DNA of 46,144 bases from Candidatus Avibacteroides excrementipullorum (GTDB taxonomy: Bacteria; Bacteroidota; Bacteroidia; Bacteroidales; Bacteroidaceae), in assembly GCA_018711405.1 (NCBI GenBank), contig DVIH01000066.1, positions 1 to 46,144 on the forward strand, in the 5' to 3' direction. Below are positions 1 through 8,132 of this stretch, in pieces. Under the pieces are notes generated by a model, which saw only the letters and a list, made by a program, of their open reading frames with translations, was not told where the DNA came from and searched no databases. The position numbers and the translations under genes were made by a program. The first letter of the stretch is position 1. Each line of letters starts with the position of its first letter.

Positions 1-524
1 AATTCGTTGTCGTCATCCAGGTTTGCCTTGAATGGCAGTGTGGTTTCCGATTTGTAGTATATGTTTTCTATTGTGGCTCCCATGATTTCGAGCAGTGTCT
101 CGGCAATGATATGTCTTGCCTTGTGCATTCCTATGGAGTGTGCCTGCATTACTGCGGTCTTGCCATAGATGTCTATGACCAGTCCCGGCAGGTTGTCTCC
201 TTCTCCGTGCACGAGTCTGAATGTGTTGTTGCCGGGACGGTTGGCTATGCCTGCCGCCTCCCTGACGCGGTAGGCTGTCTGTAGTTTGTCGCGATAGAAT
301 GCCTTGTCGATGACGGTTTTTTCAAACGTCAGCACGCGCACGGCTATGCTTCCTATCTGGTAGTGTCCTGTGGCTATGTATTCGTTTTCGTGTGTGTATA
401 CTTCCACTATGTCGCCTTCTTCCACGTTGCCTTCAATGTTTCTGATGGCTCCTGAAAATATCCACGGATGAAAGCGTCTGAGTGATTCATCCTTTCCTTT
501 CTTTAAAAAAATCTTATGATACAT
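1..524 (-). CDS. Class I SAM-dependent rRNA methyltransferase, RlmI-like (3' part outside window)
   Basis: Only the N-terminal 174 codons are present; the gene runs off the left edge. The start ATG is at 522-524, two bases after the stop of the exonuclease gene, so the two are co-transcribed. The visible part reads as a PUA RNA-binding domain (residues about 2-75, with RRFHPWIFSGAI near the start and GHYQIGSIAVRVL further on). It then enters the linker and first part of the methyltransferase region (LVHGEGDNLPGLVIDIYG, about residues 115-132), which is typical of the RlmI/RlmK family of 23S rRNA cytosine-5 methyltransferases. The SAM-binding loop and catalytic cysteine would lie outside the window, so activity cannot be judged. 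The family call is secure; the exact target base is inferred from the family. Confidence 0.85.
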   Translation of the reverse strand, partial: MYHKIFLKKGKDESLRRFHPWIFSGAIRNIEGNVEEGDIVEVYTHENEYIATGHYQIGSIAVRVLTFEKTVIDKAFYRDKLQTAYRVREAAGIANRPGNNTFRLVHGEGDNLPGLVIDIYGKTAVMQAHSIGMHKARHIIAETLLEIMGATIENIYYKSETTLPFKANLDDDNE

Positions 525-526
525 TG

Positions 527-1156
527 TTATTCGTTTGTTGTTTCAATGTTAGTCTTTCCGGATTTTGCCGGGCTTTCGTCTTCACCTGTCAGTTTTTCAT
601 ATATTTTCAGGCATGCCCATGCATCGGTGGCGGCGTATGTCTTTTGCCTTTCAGTCAGTTGTGTGGCATTCCAGTTTGTCAGCCTTTGTGATTTTGATAT
701 TTTCTTCCCGAAGATTATGGCGTATATCTTTTGCAGGCTTTTTTCTGTTATGCCGAAGTTGCCGGCGAAGTTTTGCAGTTCGATGTATCCTTCAGGATTG
801 AATCCCATGCATTTGTGCAGCGATCTGAAGTCGTCTTTTAGCGACAGTCCTATTTTCAGTATCCTGCTGTCTTCAAAAAAGCGGACGAGAGAGTCAGGAT
901 ATCCTATCTTGTTGAGTCTGAACAGCCAGCAAGTGTCTTCTGTGGATATTTGTAGCAATGATACTTTGTTGGTCTGTCCTTTTTTGAATGATGGGCGTGT
1001 CTCTGTGTCTATGCCTACTATGTCGTATTCTGATATTGTCTTGAGCGCTTTGTCGGCATCGGCTTCAGTCTCTACCATGTTGATGGTGCCGCCGAAAGAC
1101 TCTACCGGCATTTCGTTGATTTCTTCTTTGGTTATTTTGTCTTTAGTGAAAATCAT
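527..1156 (-). CDS. 3'-5' exonuclease, RNase D / DEDDy family
   Basis: A 209-residue protein that is a single exonuclease domain of the DnaQ-like superfamily. The acidic DEDDy residues are visible: D50 and E52 in GIDTETRP, D109 in LKIGLSLKDD, and the third motif Y174-A-A-T-D178. These bind two metal ions and cleave nucleotides from RNA or DNA 3' ends. There is no HRDC domain, so it is shorter than true RNase D and matches the short Bacteroidetes form. I chose the ATG at 1154-1156; an in-frame ATG at 1195 would overlap the DUF5063 gene by 16 bases and adds 13 residues that do not resemble the family. It lies between DUF5063 and the rRNA methyltransferase, which suggests a role in RNA maturation, but the substrate is unknown. 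Confidence 0.88.
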   Translation of the reverse strand: MIFTKDKITKEEINEMPVESFGGTINMVETEADADKALKTISEYDIVGIDTETRPSFKKGQTNKVSLLQISTEDTCWLFRLNKIGYPDSLVRFFEDSRILKIGLSLKDDFRSLHKCMGFNPEGYIELQNFAGNFGITEKSLQKIYAIIFGKKISKSQRLTNWNATQLTERQKTYAATDAWACLKIYEKLTGEDESPAKSGKTNIETTNE

Positions 1157-1179
1157 CCGCTGTTTGTGTGAATCCGTTT

Positions 1180-1737
1180 TCAATGGTTGTGGCAACAGCC
1201 GTCTTCATGGCAGTCGTCTTCATCGTCCGTCGGATTGTTGTAATATACATTGTGCAGTGCTCTCAGTACGTTGACGAGCTTTTGTCCCCAATAGGTTTCA
1301 AAATTGTCACGGCAAGTCTTCAAAGCCTGACGCATGGCGTCTTCATGTCCGACTTGAAAGGCGAAAATGAAGTCGCGCACGTCTTGATATATGTCGGCCA
1401 TGTTTTCAGAGACGGTGGCCAATATGGGTTGCTCGCTGTAGACCATGTCTTTTTCAAAGACTTCCAGATAGTCGTCCAACTCTCCCATTATGGAAGATAT
1501 GTTCATGCGCAGTATCTCATAGCTGTCTTCGGTGACAAATGTTTCAGGTTCGCTGTCGAAGTCTTCGTCTACGGCCGGAAGCATTGTGGCTTTCAGATAA
1601 AGCAGCGGGAGCAGTTTAAGCAATGTGCCTGTGAATTCTTTGCGTCCGAGTGTTTCCGCGCGTTCGAGATAAGCGCAAAATTCGGTTGCCACTGTCACGA
1701 ATTCTATGCTGTCTTTGCTGTATATGGTCTTGTCCAT
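1180..1737 (-). CDS. DUF5063 domain-containing protein
   Basis: A 185-residue, mostly alpha-helical acidic protein without signal peptide or membrane segment, so probably cytoplasmic. It resembles the DUF5063 family found in Bacteroidetes next to an RNase D-like exonuclease, as here. I start it at the ATG at 1735-1737 (MDKTIYSKDSI); an ATG nine codons upstream would add only basic residues. The last 14 residues form an Asp/His/Cys-rich tail (DEDDCHEDGCCHNH) that looks able to bind a metal. The gap to the exonuclease start is 23 bases, so the genes likely form one transcript with the rRNA methyltransferase. The function is unknown. Confidence 0.75.
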   Translation of the reverse strand: MDKTIYSKDSIEFVTVATEFCAYLERAETLGRKEFTGTLLKLLPLLYLKATMLPAVDEDFDSEPETFVTEDSYEILRMNISSIMGELDDYLEVFEKDMVYSEQPILATVSENMADIYQDVRDFIFAFQVGHEDAMRQALKTCRDNFETYWGQKLVNVLRALHNVYYNNPTDDEDDCHEDGCCHNH

Positions 1738-1803
1738 TATATGTCTGTTATGTTTTCTCCGCAAAAGTACTCATAAAAAGCTGATGCTTGGTTTTACTCT
1801 GCT

Positions 1804-3582
1804 TTAAAATTGTTTAAGGAATTCCGCCAGGTTGTCCGATTGCTCCAGTGCCAGCTTCTTGCGCAGGCGGTTGCGTACGGCTTCCACGCTGCGCACTTCG
1901 CGAAATGTGATGTCGGCTATCTCCTTGCTCGACATTCCGAGTTTGAGCAATGCGCACATGCGCAGTTCGCGTGCGGTTAGCGTGGGGTAGTGTTCTGACA
2001 GAGTTTTGTAGAAATTGGTGTTGATGTTTTCAAACGAATTGACGAATTCTTTCAGTGAACTGTCATTTTCCATCCGGTTGAGGTCAAACAGTACTTCGCG
2101 TAAAGCCTTGTTTGTGCTTGTGTCGCGGATGTTTAGTCTGAGTAGCAGCTGTTTCAATTTTTCTGTCAGCGATTCTGTGAATTCGTGGGTGCGCAGTGCT
2201 TGCAGGGCCAGTACTGTCCTTTTCTTTTCGTTTATATTGAGATGTTCTTCTTTCTCTTCGAGCAGATCTATGTATTTGTGCTTTTCATTTTCAAGGCTTG
2301 ATATTATGTCCAGTTTCTCTTTTAGTTTTTGTCTGGCTTTGAGGTAATATTTCTTTTGTTTTCTTCTCTGGAGTATGATTGCCGTGATCAACAGTGCTGT
2401 TATTAGGAAGATGGAAATAAATATTGTGATTCGTGCATGAAGTTTTGCAGCCGATGCTGTGTTTTCTAGACTTTCTATCTGATACGCCTGTATGATTTCC
2501 TTTTCATACACGCCCGACAGTCCCTTTATGTGTGCTTGCATTTCCATGTCGAGTATCGAATCTTTTATGGCTGCATAGTCTTCAAAGTATCGGCATGCTG
2601 TCTTATATTCGTTTTTTTTGCTGTAATAGCGGCCCAATTCGAGAAGTATTGACGGTTTTTCCATGATGCTGTTCGATTCCTGTGCTGCATTTTCCGCTTT
2701 ATGCATGTATATGGAAAACGAATCTTTGTCGTTTTGGAAGATGTGTGCCATTGTGCTGTATGAGTCGGCCAGATATTTGGTCTTTTCATTTTTTTCCTGG
2801 TATTCTATTACTTCTCTCAGGTTGCGGAGAGCTAATGACGGCTCTTCGTTTTTGAGGTATATTTCGGCAATGTTGCGTTGCAGCAGCATCCGCTTGTCCA
2901 TGTCTTTCTTCGTGTCGAGTTGATGCATGGCGAGGAAAGCATATTCCAAAGCTTTGTTGTATTGGCTTCTCTCGGCTGCCGATACTGACAAGTTATTGTA
3001 GTTGATAAACAGTCGTTTCCGGGCTTTGCCCGCTTCGTTTATCTGTGCGGCTTTGATGAAAAGCGTGTCTGCTTTCTCGTACATGGCTTTGCTCAAGTAA
3101 ATGCTTCCGATGTTGTTGTACAGTACTGCTTTTTTGTCTGCATTGCCGATGTCGTCTGCCATTCTCAGTGCTTTTTCAAATATTCTGACGCTCAAGTCAC
3201 CCAGATTTACTTCGCCGTATGCCATGCCGCAATGGTTTAGGATGTCCACATATATGGATTGCGCCTGTTTGTCATCGGGCATTATGCTTTCGAGCAGGGG
3301 CCGGCAGTATGACACGTAATTGATAATGTCGTGATACAGGGCATTGTCATATAGCGCAGAGCATAGTGCCAGGACGGTGCTTTCTGTTGCAATGATATTT
3401 TTGACGGATGCCTGAAGTCCTTTCAGGGAATCGGCTTGTTGTCTGATATCCGAAGGTAGCGATGCTGCGTTTGCCGTGACAGATGTTTCCGACAATATTT
3501 TGCGGTATTGCTCGTCAGGAGGCGAAGCCTTCAGGCTGCAAAAACAAATAATCATGAAAATAATCAGACTGTATTTATTCAT
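1804..3582 (-). CDS. Membrane-anchored TPR regulator with C-terminal LuxR-type HTH
   Basis: A 592-residue protein. Residues 1-19 are a signal peptide, about 30-370 form a series of tetratricopeptide repeats that would be periplasmic, and a membrane segment lies near residues 382-405 (ITIFISIFLITALLITAIIL). A basic, coiled-coil cytoplasmic stretch follows, then a LuxR/GerE-like helix-turn-helix from about 535 to the end (LTARELRMCALLKLGMSSKEIA). This layout is a known class of Bacteroidetes regulators in which a periplasmic sensor is joined through the membrane to a DNA-binding domain. It has no kinase or receiver domain. It diverges from the large secreted protein at 3851, so that gene is a plausible target. 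A good promoter lies upstream at 3618-3647. Ligand and operator are unknown. Confidence 0.8.
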   Translation of the reverse strand: MNKYSLIIFMIICFCSLKASPPDEQYRKILSETSVTANAASLPSDIRQQADSLKGLQASVKNIIATESTVLALCSALYDNALYHDIINYVSYCRPLLESIMPDDKQAQSIYVDILNHCGMAYGEVNLGDLSVRIFEKALRMADDIGNADKKAVLYNNIGSIYLSKAMYEKADTLFIKAAQINEAGKARKRLFINYNNLSVSAAERSQYNKALEYAFLAMHQLDTKKDMDKRMLLQRNIAEIYLKNEEPSLALRNLREVIEYQEKNEKTKYLADSYSTMAHIFQNDKDSFSIYMHKAENAAQESNSIMEKPSILLELGRYYSKKNEYKTACRYFEDYAAIKDSILDMEMQAHIKGLSGVYEKEIIQAYQIESLENTASAAKLHARITIFISIFLITALLITAIILQRRKQKKYYLKARQKLKEKLDIISSLENEKHKYIDLLEEKEEHLNINEKKRTVLALQALRTHEFTESLTEKLKQLLLRLNIRDTSTNKALREVLFDLNRMENDSSLKEFVNSFENINTNFYKTLSEHYPTLTARELRMCALLKLGMSSKEIADITFREVRSVEAVRNRLRKKLALEQSDNLAEFLKQF

Positions 3583-3617
3583 ATTCCGGTATTAATGTCA
3601 GGTTTTTGTTGATGTGA

Positions 3618-3647
3618 CAAAGATAATTAATAGCACGGACATACAAA
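3618..3647 (-). promoter_or_regulatory. Promoter of the TPR/LuxR regulator
   Basis: On the minus strand the sequence reads TTTG (3647-3644), 18 bases, then TATCTTTG (3625-3618). This matches the Bacteroides consensus TTTG-N19-TAnnTTTG closely. The predicted transcript starts near 3611 and reaches the regulator ATG at 3582 after a short leader. Confidence 0.7.
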
Positions 3648-3784
3648 AAACTCGGAATTATAAATATGTCCTGTTGCTGGCGTAATGCAATGCAATAAGT
3701 TTTATATTAGTGTGTTATGGCTTGATGCAGTACTGTTGTAGCAAGCTGTCTGTGCGGATATCGTATACAAATGAGGGCATAAAA

Positions 3785-3817
3785 TTTGTTTGCTGTAGCC
3801 TGTTATCGTTTTATTTG
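3785..3817 (+). promoter_or_regulatory. Candidate promoter of the secreted multidomain protein
   Basis: TTTG occurs twice (3785-3788 and 3789-3792), followed 21 or 17 bases later by TTTATTTG (3810-3817), one mismatch from TAnnTTTG. It is 34 bases before the start codon at 3851 and diverges from the regulator promoter. A regulator bound between the two could control both. Confidence 0.45.
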
Positions 3818-3850
3818 CGGAAAACATTAACAACTCAAAAAAGCAGGCTT

Positions 3851-6800
3851 ATGAAAAGTTTATTTACATTATTGTTAGGCGCATTTGCCGTTACCTCATT
3901 CGGGCAAGGACTGAATGAGTCTTTTGAAAGCGGAGCCTTTTCTGATGATTGGAAAGTGATAAACACCAATGACAGTTACAAGTGGGAAGTGGTGGCGTAT
4001 GCAGAGGAAAATGACCTGTCGCGTACTATCTCCGGCTTTAAGTCGGGCGGAGAGTTTGCTGTGGTGTCTACCACAGGATATAAAAAAGAATCAGAATCTC
4101 CGGATCAGTGGCTGATTTCACCTGCCTTGACCGTGGAAAGCGGAGATGTGCTCAATTTTATGATGGGATGCAATTCTGCATACAATGGGAATGCCTATGT
4201 GGATGCTGCCAATAAAGTGAAGTTTGAAGTAGCTGTATCCGTTACAGGTGCGGAACCGGATGATTTTACACAAGTGCTGTTGTCATTGACACCGGAAAAA
4301 GTCTGGAATTGGAGCAATTACAGTCTCAGCCTGGATGCATTTGCTGGCAAGCAGGTATATATTGCTTTTCACGATTATGGCAATACCGGTGACAGTCCGC
4401 TTTTGACTAACGCTTTGTATATGGACAATATCGTGGTAAATAAAGACAGGGTGTCTGATTTGCAGGTTACGGCTGTGACCAATCCGGTACCGAGTTGTGC
4501 TACCGAGCAGCCGGTTACAGCCGTAATTCTCAACAAGGGTTTCGACTGTCACTCCTATACGGTCAGTTATTCAATAGATGGTGGAGAGCCTGTGACGGAA
4601 ACGGTCGACACTCCGATTGAGGGCGGAGTAAGCGTAACTTACACGTTCTCGACTGAGGCTTTGCTTACAAGCGGTAGCACGCACGAGGTGAAAGTCTGGG
4701 CAGAAGCCTTGACCGACAGCAACCATGATAATGATACCATTGCGTCGAAAGTTGAAATAGGTGATGAAATAATCTTTCCGTTTATTATGACAGATGATAA
4801 TGCGGCCACTGTTTTCTGCAGCAGTGCCACGAAGAAAATGGGCATGTATACTCTCGGCTGGCAATATTACAATGACGATAATATGAAAGGTTGGGTATAT
4901 AATGCCGGCATAGAAAGTTATTTGCTGTCCGATTGCATTTTGTTGCCTGAAGGTATCGTAAAACTGAGCTTCGATTATATGGCTCTTTCGGCTGTGGAAC
5001 TGAATGTATATCTTGTCACAGAACCGGGTAAATATGAGCATCTCGCAGGCTCTACGGGACTGCCTGCTGCTGAAGGATATACCAATGAAGCTATGACGAT
5101 TGTTGTTCCGGAGGATGATGTATATGTATTGGCCATAACGCCTTCTTCTGATTATGTCGGTTCGTTCTATCTTAACAATATAAATATTTCGGAAGCCTCC
5201 GATGATGTTGAAATAGTGTCGATAGACTCTCCTGTAATGAATGCAACGCTGGCGAAATCGGGCGTGACGGTGAGTGCATCCTTCAAAAATCTGAGTTCCA
5301 GGATACTTGAGAATGTCCCTGTATGTTTCCAGCTTGATGGAGGAGATGTCGTAAGAGAGACTATCGGTCCTATGACTCCCGGTGCGGTGGTTGAACATTC
5401 TTTCTCAAGCGGCAACCTTGACCTGAGTGTTTTGGGCAGGCATGAGTTGAAAGTGTGGGCAGACTTGAATATAGATCCGAATCGGGGAAATGATACGATT
5501 ATGCATGCCATACAGTCATACGAAGCGTATGATTTCCCATTCTCCGCAAGTTTTGAGGCAAACGAATCTAATGCAGACTGGATTACGTACAACGCCGGAG
5601 GAGATATATTGTATTGGACCATCGAACAGGTTGTGGACGGTAATGTCAATTATGCGAAAGACGGCACTCATGCAGCTTATATGAATTCCGCTGCTGGAAT
5701 GGAACACGATGACTGGCTCATTTCTCCTGCAATCAAAGCATCGAAAGGTAATGCGCGTATATCTTTCTATTATACCACACGCATGAGTTCTGGTTCGGGC
5801 GATGTCGGATGTAACATAAAAGTTTATCTGTCCTCTACCGACAATCCTGAAAGAATCATTGAGGGCGAACCTGTCACTGCCGTGACATTGACTGATGCCA
5901 ATGTGTACAATTATAAGCAGGGCTATGCTTTTGTGGAGATACCTGCCGACGGCACATATTATCTCGCATTTTATAATGATGGAATGGGGCATGACATAAT
6001 CCTTGATGACGTGCGTTTTGACAGGGAAGAAGATCTTGTCATTATTTCTGCATCCAATTCTTCGGTATCCGGTTTCAATCAGAAAGAAAATGAGGTGACA
6101 GTGGAAATAGGCAATCATGGTGTGACGACGCGCCATGACATAAAGGTGGCATATTCAGTTAACGGTGGCAGCCCTGTGGAGGAAATCGTGACCGGAGATA
6201 TTGCTCCCGGCAAGTCGTTGGAGTATACATTCAAAAAGAAAGTCGATGTATCGGCTCCTGGCACATATATGGTGACGGTAAATGTGACAGATCCTGAAGA
6301 TGTCGATACTTTCAATAATAGTTGGGCTTTGCCCGGATTTACGGTGTATGCCAATGCGCAACTGCCTTATGAAGAAGATTTTGAATTGGAAGAACGGCGC
6401 AACCAATGGCATGTGGATGGTGGTTGGGTGATTGCGGCAAACATGTCGACCAGCCAGTCGTCATACAACGGGAAAGGCGGACTTTATCACACGGGAGCTG
6501 CCGGAGCTGATGGCGATTGGGCATACTCCGGATGTATTGAGATTCCTGCCGGGACGTATGATTTCAGTTTCTTCTACCGCACGTTTATGAACATGACCGA
6601 TGCGGAACGTTACGGGCAGAATTTCTCCATCTATCTTGGCAAGGAACAAACTCCGGAGGCTATGACGCTGCCTGTATATTCGGCTGATAAAGTCGTGGTA
6701 GCGACAAAAGCTTATGAAAAAGTGTTGCAGCAAGTCGAAATAACAGAGAGCGGAAACTATTATATAGGTATAAAATGTACGACTGCTTCTACTTGGGGTA

Positions 6801-7597
6801 CTCTTTACATAGATATGATTACGCTTGAATCTCCTGTGACGGATGGATTGGAACTCGGCTTGTACCAGTCTGATTTTGTGGAAAACATAGAAGATTGCTA
6901 CAGATACAATCCTGCTGATAACTTTGTGAAATGGCAATATGGCAAGGGAGTGGATTGGGAAGAATGTCTGACAGCTTCCAGGACCAGCTACTTCTATAGT
7001 GATATACCGACCGAGTTGCCCGGACTCATAGTGTTGCCTGCATTCAAGCTGAAAGGCGGTGAGGTGATAAATGCGAGTCTCGACTATCGCATCATGGTAG
7101 ACAATATAGACGATTTGACTGATGAAGACAAAGACAGAATCAAGATTGGTGTTTATCTGGCTGATAAGAATTTGCCTCAGGCTTTCACTACAGAGATGGC
7201 AGTAGGCAGTGTAGTGTCGGAAAACAAAGAGACGGCAACAGGCAAGATTACGGTGCCGGCCGATGGCATATATTATATAGGTGTGCTTGCCGATGGACCG
7301 TTGTCTGCAATATCCGGTACAGTCGTTACATCTTACGAACTCTATTCCATCAAGTTGTGGAACGGTAACATCGGGGTGAACGATGTAAGCGAGGGCAGGA
7401 TGTTTGTCTACAACGATAATACTGTACGAATGCTTTGCGATTATGATTATATGACGGTCTATGCCGTAGATGGTACTTTCATGGGAAGTTATTCGGATGC
7501 AAGTGAGATAAGTCTGAGCGGATTGCCGAAAGGCCTGTATGTGGTTTCCGTAAAAACAGGGAACAGGCTTGTGACTGAAAAACTTGTAGTGGATTGA
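3851..7597 (+). CDS. Secreted multidomain protein: choice-of-anchor-J modules, CARDB-like repeats, T9SS-like C-terminal tail
   Basis: A 1248-residue protein starting MKSLFTLLLGAFAVTSFGQG, a signal peptide. The mature part alternates jelly-roll modules of the choice-of-anchor J / cleaved-adhesin type with CARDB-like Ig folds. The jelly rolls are recognised by FESG...W...DQWLISPAL near the N terminus, DDWLISPAIKASKG mid-protein, and a divergent copy at LPYEEDFELEE. Three CARDB-like folds are recognised by repeats such as VSYSIDGGEPV, VCFQLDGGDVV and VAYSVNGGSPV, each ending near N-x-ND(T/S). The last 75 residues end with LSGLPKGLYVVSVKTGNRLVTEKLVVD, which looks like a type A sorting domain of type IX secretion. 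The likely role is a surface adhesin or matrix-binding protein; no enzyme motif is seen. I chose the ATG at 3851 because the longer frame from 3710 adds residues unlike any export signal. It is monocistronic, with a terminator at 7619. Confidence 0.75.
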   Translation: MKSLFTLLLGAFAVTSFGQGLNESFESGAFSDDWKVINTNDSYKWEVVAYAEENDLSRTISGFKSGGEFAVVSTTGYKKESESPDQWLISPALTVESGDVLNFMMGCNSAYNGNAYVDAANKVKFEVAVSVTGAEPDDFTQVLLSLTPEKVWNWSNYSLSLDAFAGKQVYIAFHDYGNTGDSPLLTNALYMDNIVVNKDRVSDLQVTAVTNPVPSCATEQPVTAVILNKGFDCHSYTVSYSIDGGEPVTETVDTPIEGGVSVTYTFSTEALLTSGSTHEVKVWAEALTDSNHDNDTIASKVEIGDEIIFPFIMTDDNAATVFCSSATKKMGMYTLGWQYYNDDNMKGWVYNAGIESYLLSDCILLPEGIVKLSFDYMALSAVELNVYLVTEPGKYEHLAGSTGLPAAEGYTNEAMTIVVPEDDVYVLAITPSSDYVGSFYLNNINISEASDDVEIVSIDSPVMNATLAKSGVTVSASFKNLSSRILENVPVCFQLDGGDVVRETIGPMTPGAVVEHSFSSGNLDLSVLGRHELKVWADLNIDPNRGNDTIMHAIQSYEAYDFPFSASFEANESNADWITYNAGGDILYWTIEQVVDGNVNYAKDGTHAAYMNSAAGMEHDDWLISPAIKASKGNARISFYYTTRMSSGSGDVGCNIKVYLSSTDNPERIIEGEPVTAVTLTDANVYNYKQGYAFVEIPADGTYYLAFYNDGMGHDIILDDVRFDREEDLVIISASNSSVSGFNQKENEVTVEIGNHGVTTRHDIKVAYSVNGGSPVEEIVTGDIAPGKSLEYTFKKKVDVSAPGTYMVTVNVTDPEDVDTFNNSWALPGFTVYANAQLPYEEDFELEERRNQWHVDGGWVIAANMSTSQSSYNGKGGLYHTGAAGADGDWAYSGCIEIPAGTYDFSFFYRTFMNMTDAERYGQNFSIYLGKEQTPEAMTLPVYSADKVVVATKAYEKVLQQVEITESGNYYIGIKCTTASTWGTLYIDMITLESPVTDGLELGLYQSDFVENIEDCYRYNPADNFVKWQYGKGVDWEECLTASRTSYFYSDIPTELPGLIVLPAFKLKGGEVINASLDYRIMVDNIDDLTDEDKDRIKIGVYLADKNLPQAFTTEMAVGSVVSENKETATGKITVPADGIYYIGVLADGPLSAISGTVVTSYELYSIKLWNGNIGVNDVSEGRMFVYNDNTVRMLCDYDYMTVYAVDGTFMGSYSDASEISLSGLPKGLYVVSVKTGNRLVTEKLVVD

Positions 7598-7618
7598 TTA
7601 AGGTTTGGTGTGGAACAT

Positions 7619-7660
7619 GGGCTGTAAGTGCGGTTTGCGCTTACAGCCCATATCTTTTTG
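7619..7660 (+). terminator. Rho-independent terminator after the secreted protein
   Basis: GGGCTGTAAG (7619-7628) pairs with CTTACAGCCC (7640-7649); the stem extends inward by two or three pairs, and a T-rich tail follows (ATATCTTTTTG). Confidence 0.8.
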
Positions 7661-7675
7661 TAGCCTTATGTCTTG

Positions 7676-8044
7676 TTATTTCATAAATACGAAATATACT
7701 GCGAGCACCAGACATATAAAGGCGGCTATGTGATTCCAGTGCAGGGCCTCTCCTTTGAACATTACTGTGGCGAACACGGTAAATATGATGAGGGTGATAA
7801 CTTCCTGTATGACCTTGAGTTGCATCAGGGTGAAAGGCCCTCCGTTTTCAATGAATCCTATCCTGTTGGCCGGAACTTGGAAACTGTATTCAAACAGCGC
7901 TATGCTCCACGAAAACAGGATTACTGCCCACAATGGCCAGTTTTCTGAAATCTTCGTCTCCTGTAGTTTCAGGTGTCCGTACCATGCGAATGTCATGAAA
8001 ATGTTTGATACGCACAGCAGTAAAATAGTGTAAATAGCTTTCAT
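7676..8044 (-). CDS. DUF486 / DMT-family small membrane protein
   Basis: A 122-residue integral membrane protein with four predicted helices (about residues 3-22, 38-55, 72-95 and 101-120). The motif NIFMTFAWYGHLK in helix 1 and the segment SWSIALFEYSFQVPANRIG between helices 2 and 3 are characteristic of the DUF486 family, a small relative of the drug/metabolite transporter superfamily. Its length is normal for the family. No substrate is established. It stands alone between two hairpins: its stop lies just right of the terminator at 7619-7660, and its start is just left of the glycogen operon terminator at 8073-8111. Confidence 0.85.
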   Translation of the reverse strand: MKAIYTILLLCVSNIFMTFAWYGHLKLQETKISENWPLWAVILFSWSIALFEYSFQVPANRIGFIENGGPFTLMQLKVIQEVITLIIFTVFATVMFKGEALHWNHIAAFICLVLAVYFVFMK

Positions 8045-8072
8045 CGGTGTATGGGAAAATGTTTGTAAAACA

Positions 8073-8111
8073 AAAGAGTAACGACGCTTTTTTCAAACGT
8101 CATTACTCTTT
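8073..8111 (-). terminator. Hairpin terminator of the glycogen operon
   Basis: AAAGAGTAACGACG (8073-8086) pairs with CGTCATTACTCTTT (8098-8111) with one mismatch; the loop is 11 bases. It lies 22 bases beyond the phosphorylase stop, and on the minus strand a short run GTTTTAC follows. Confidence 0.65.
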
Positions 8112-8132
8112 CGGGCATGATTCGTATTGGAC

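Noticed and set aside
3710..3850. Longer N terminus of the secreted multidomain protein
   Set aside because: The 47 added residues contain no export signal and would bury the clear signal peptide that begins at 3851; the best promoter match also lies inside this stretch.
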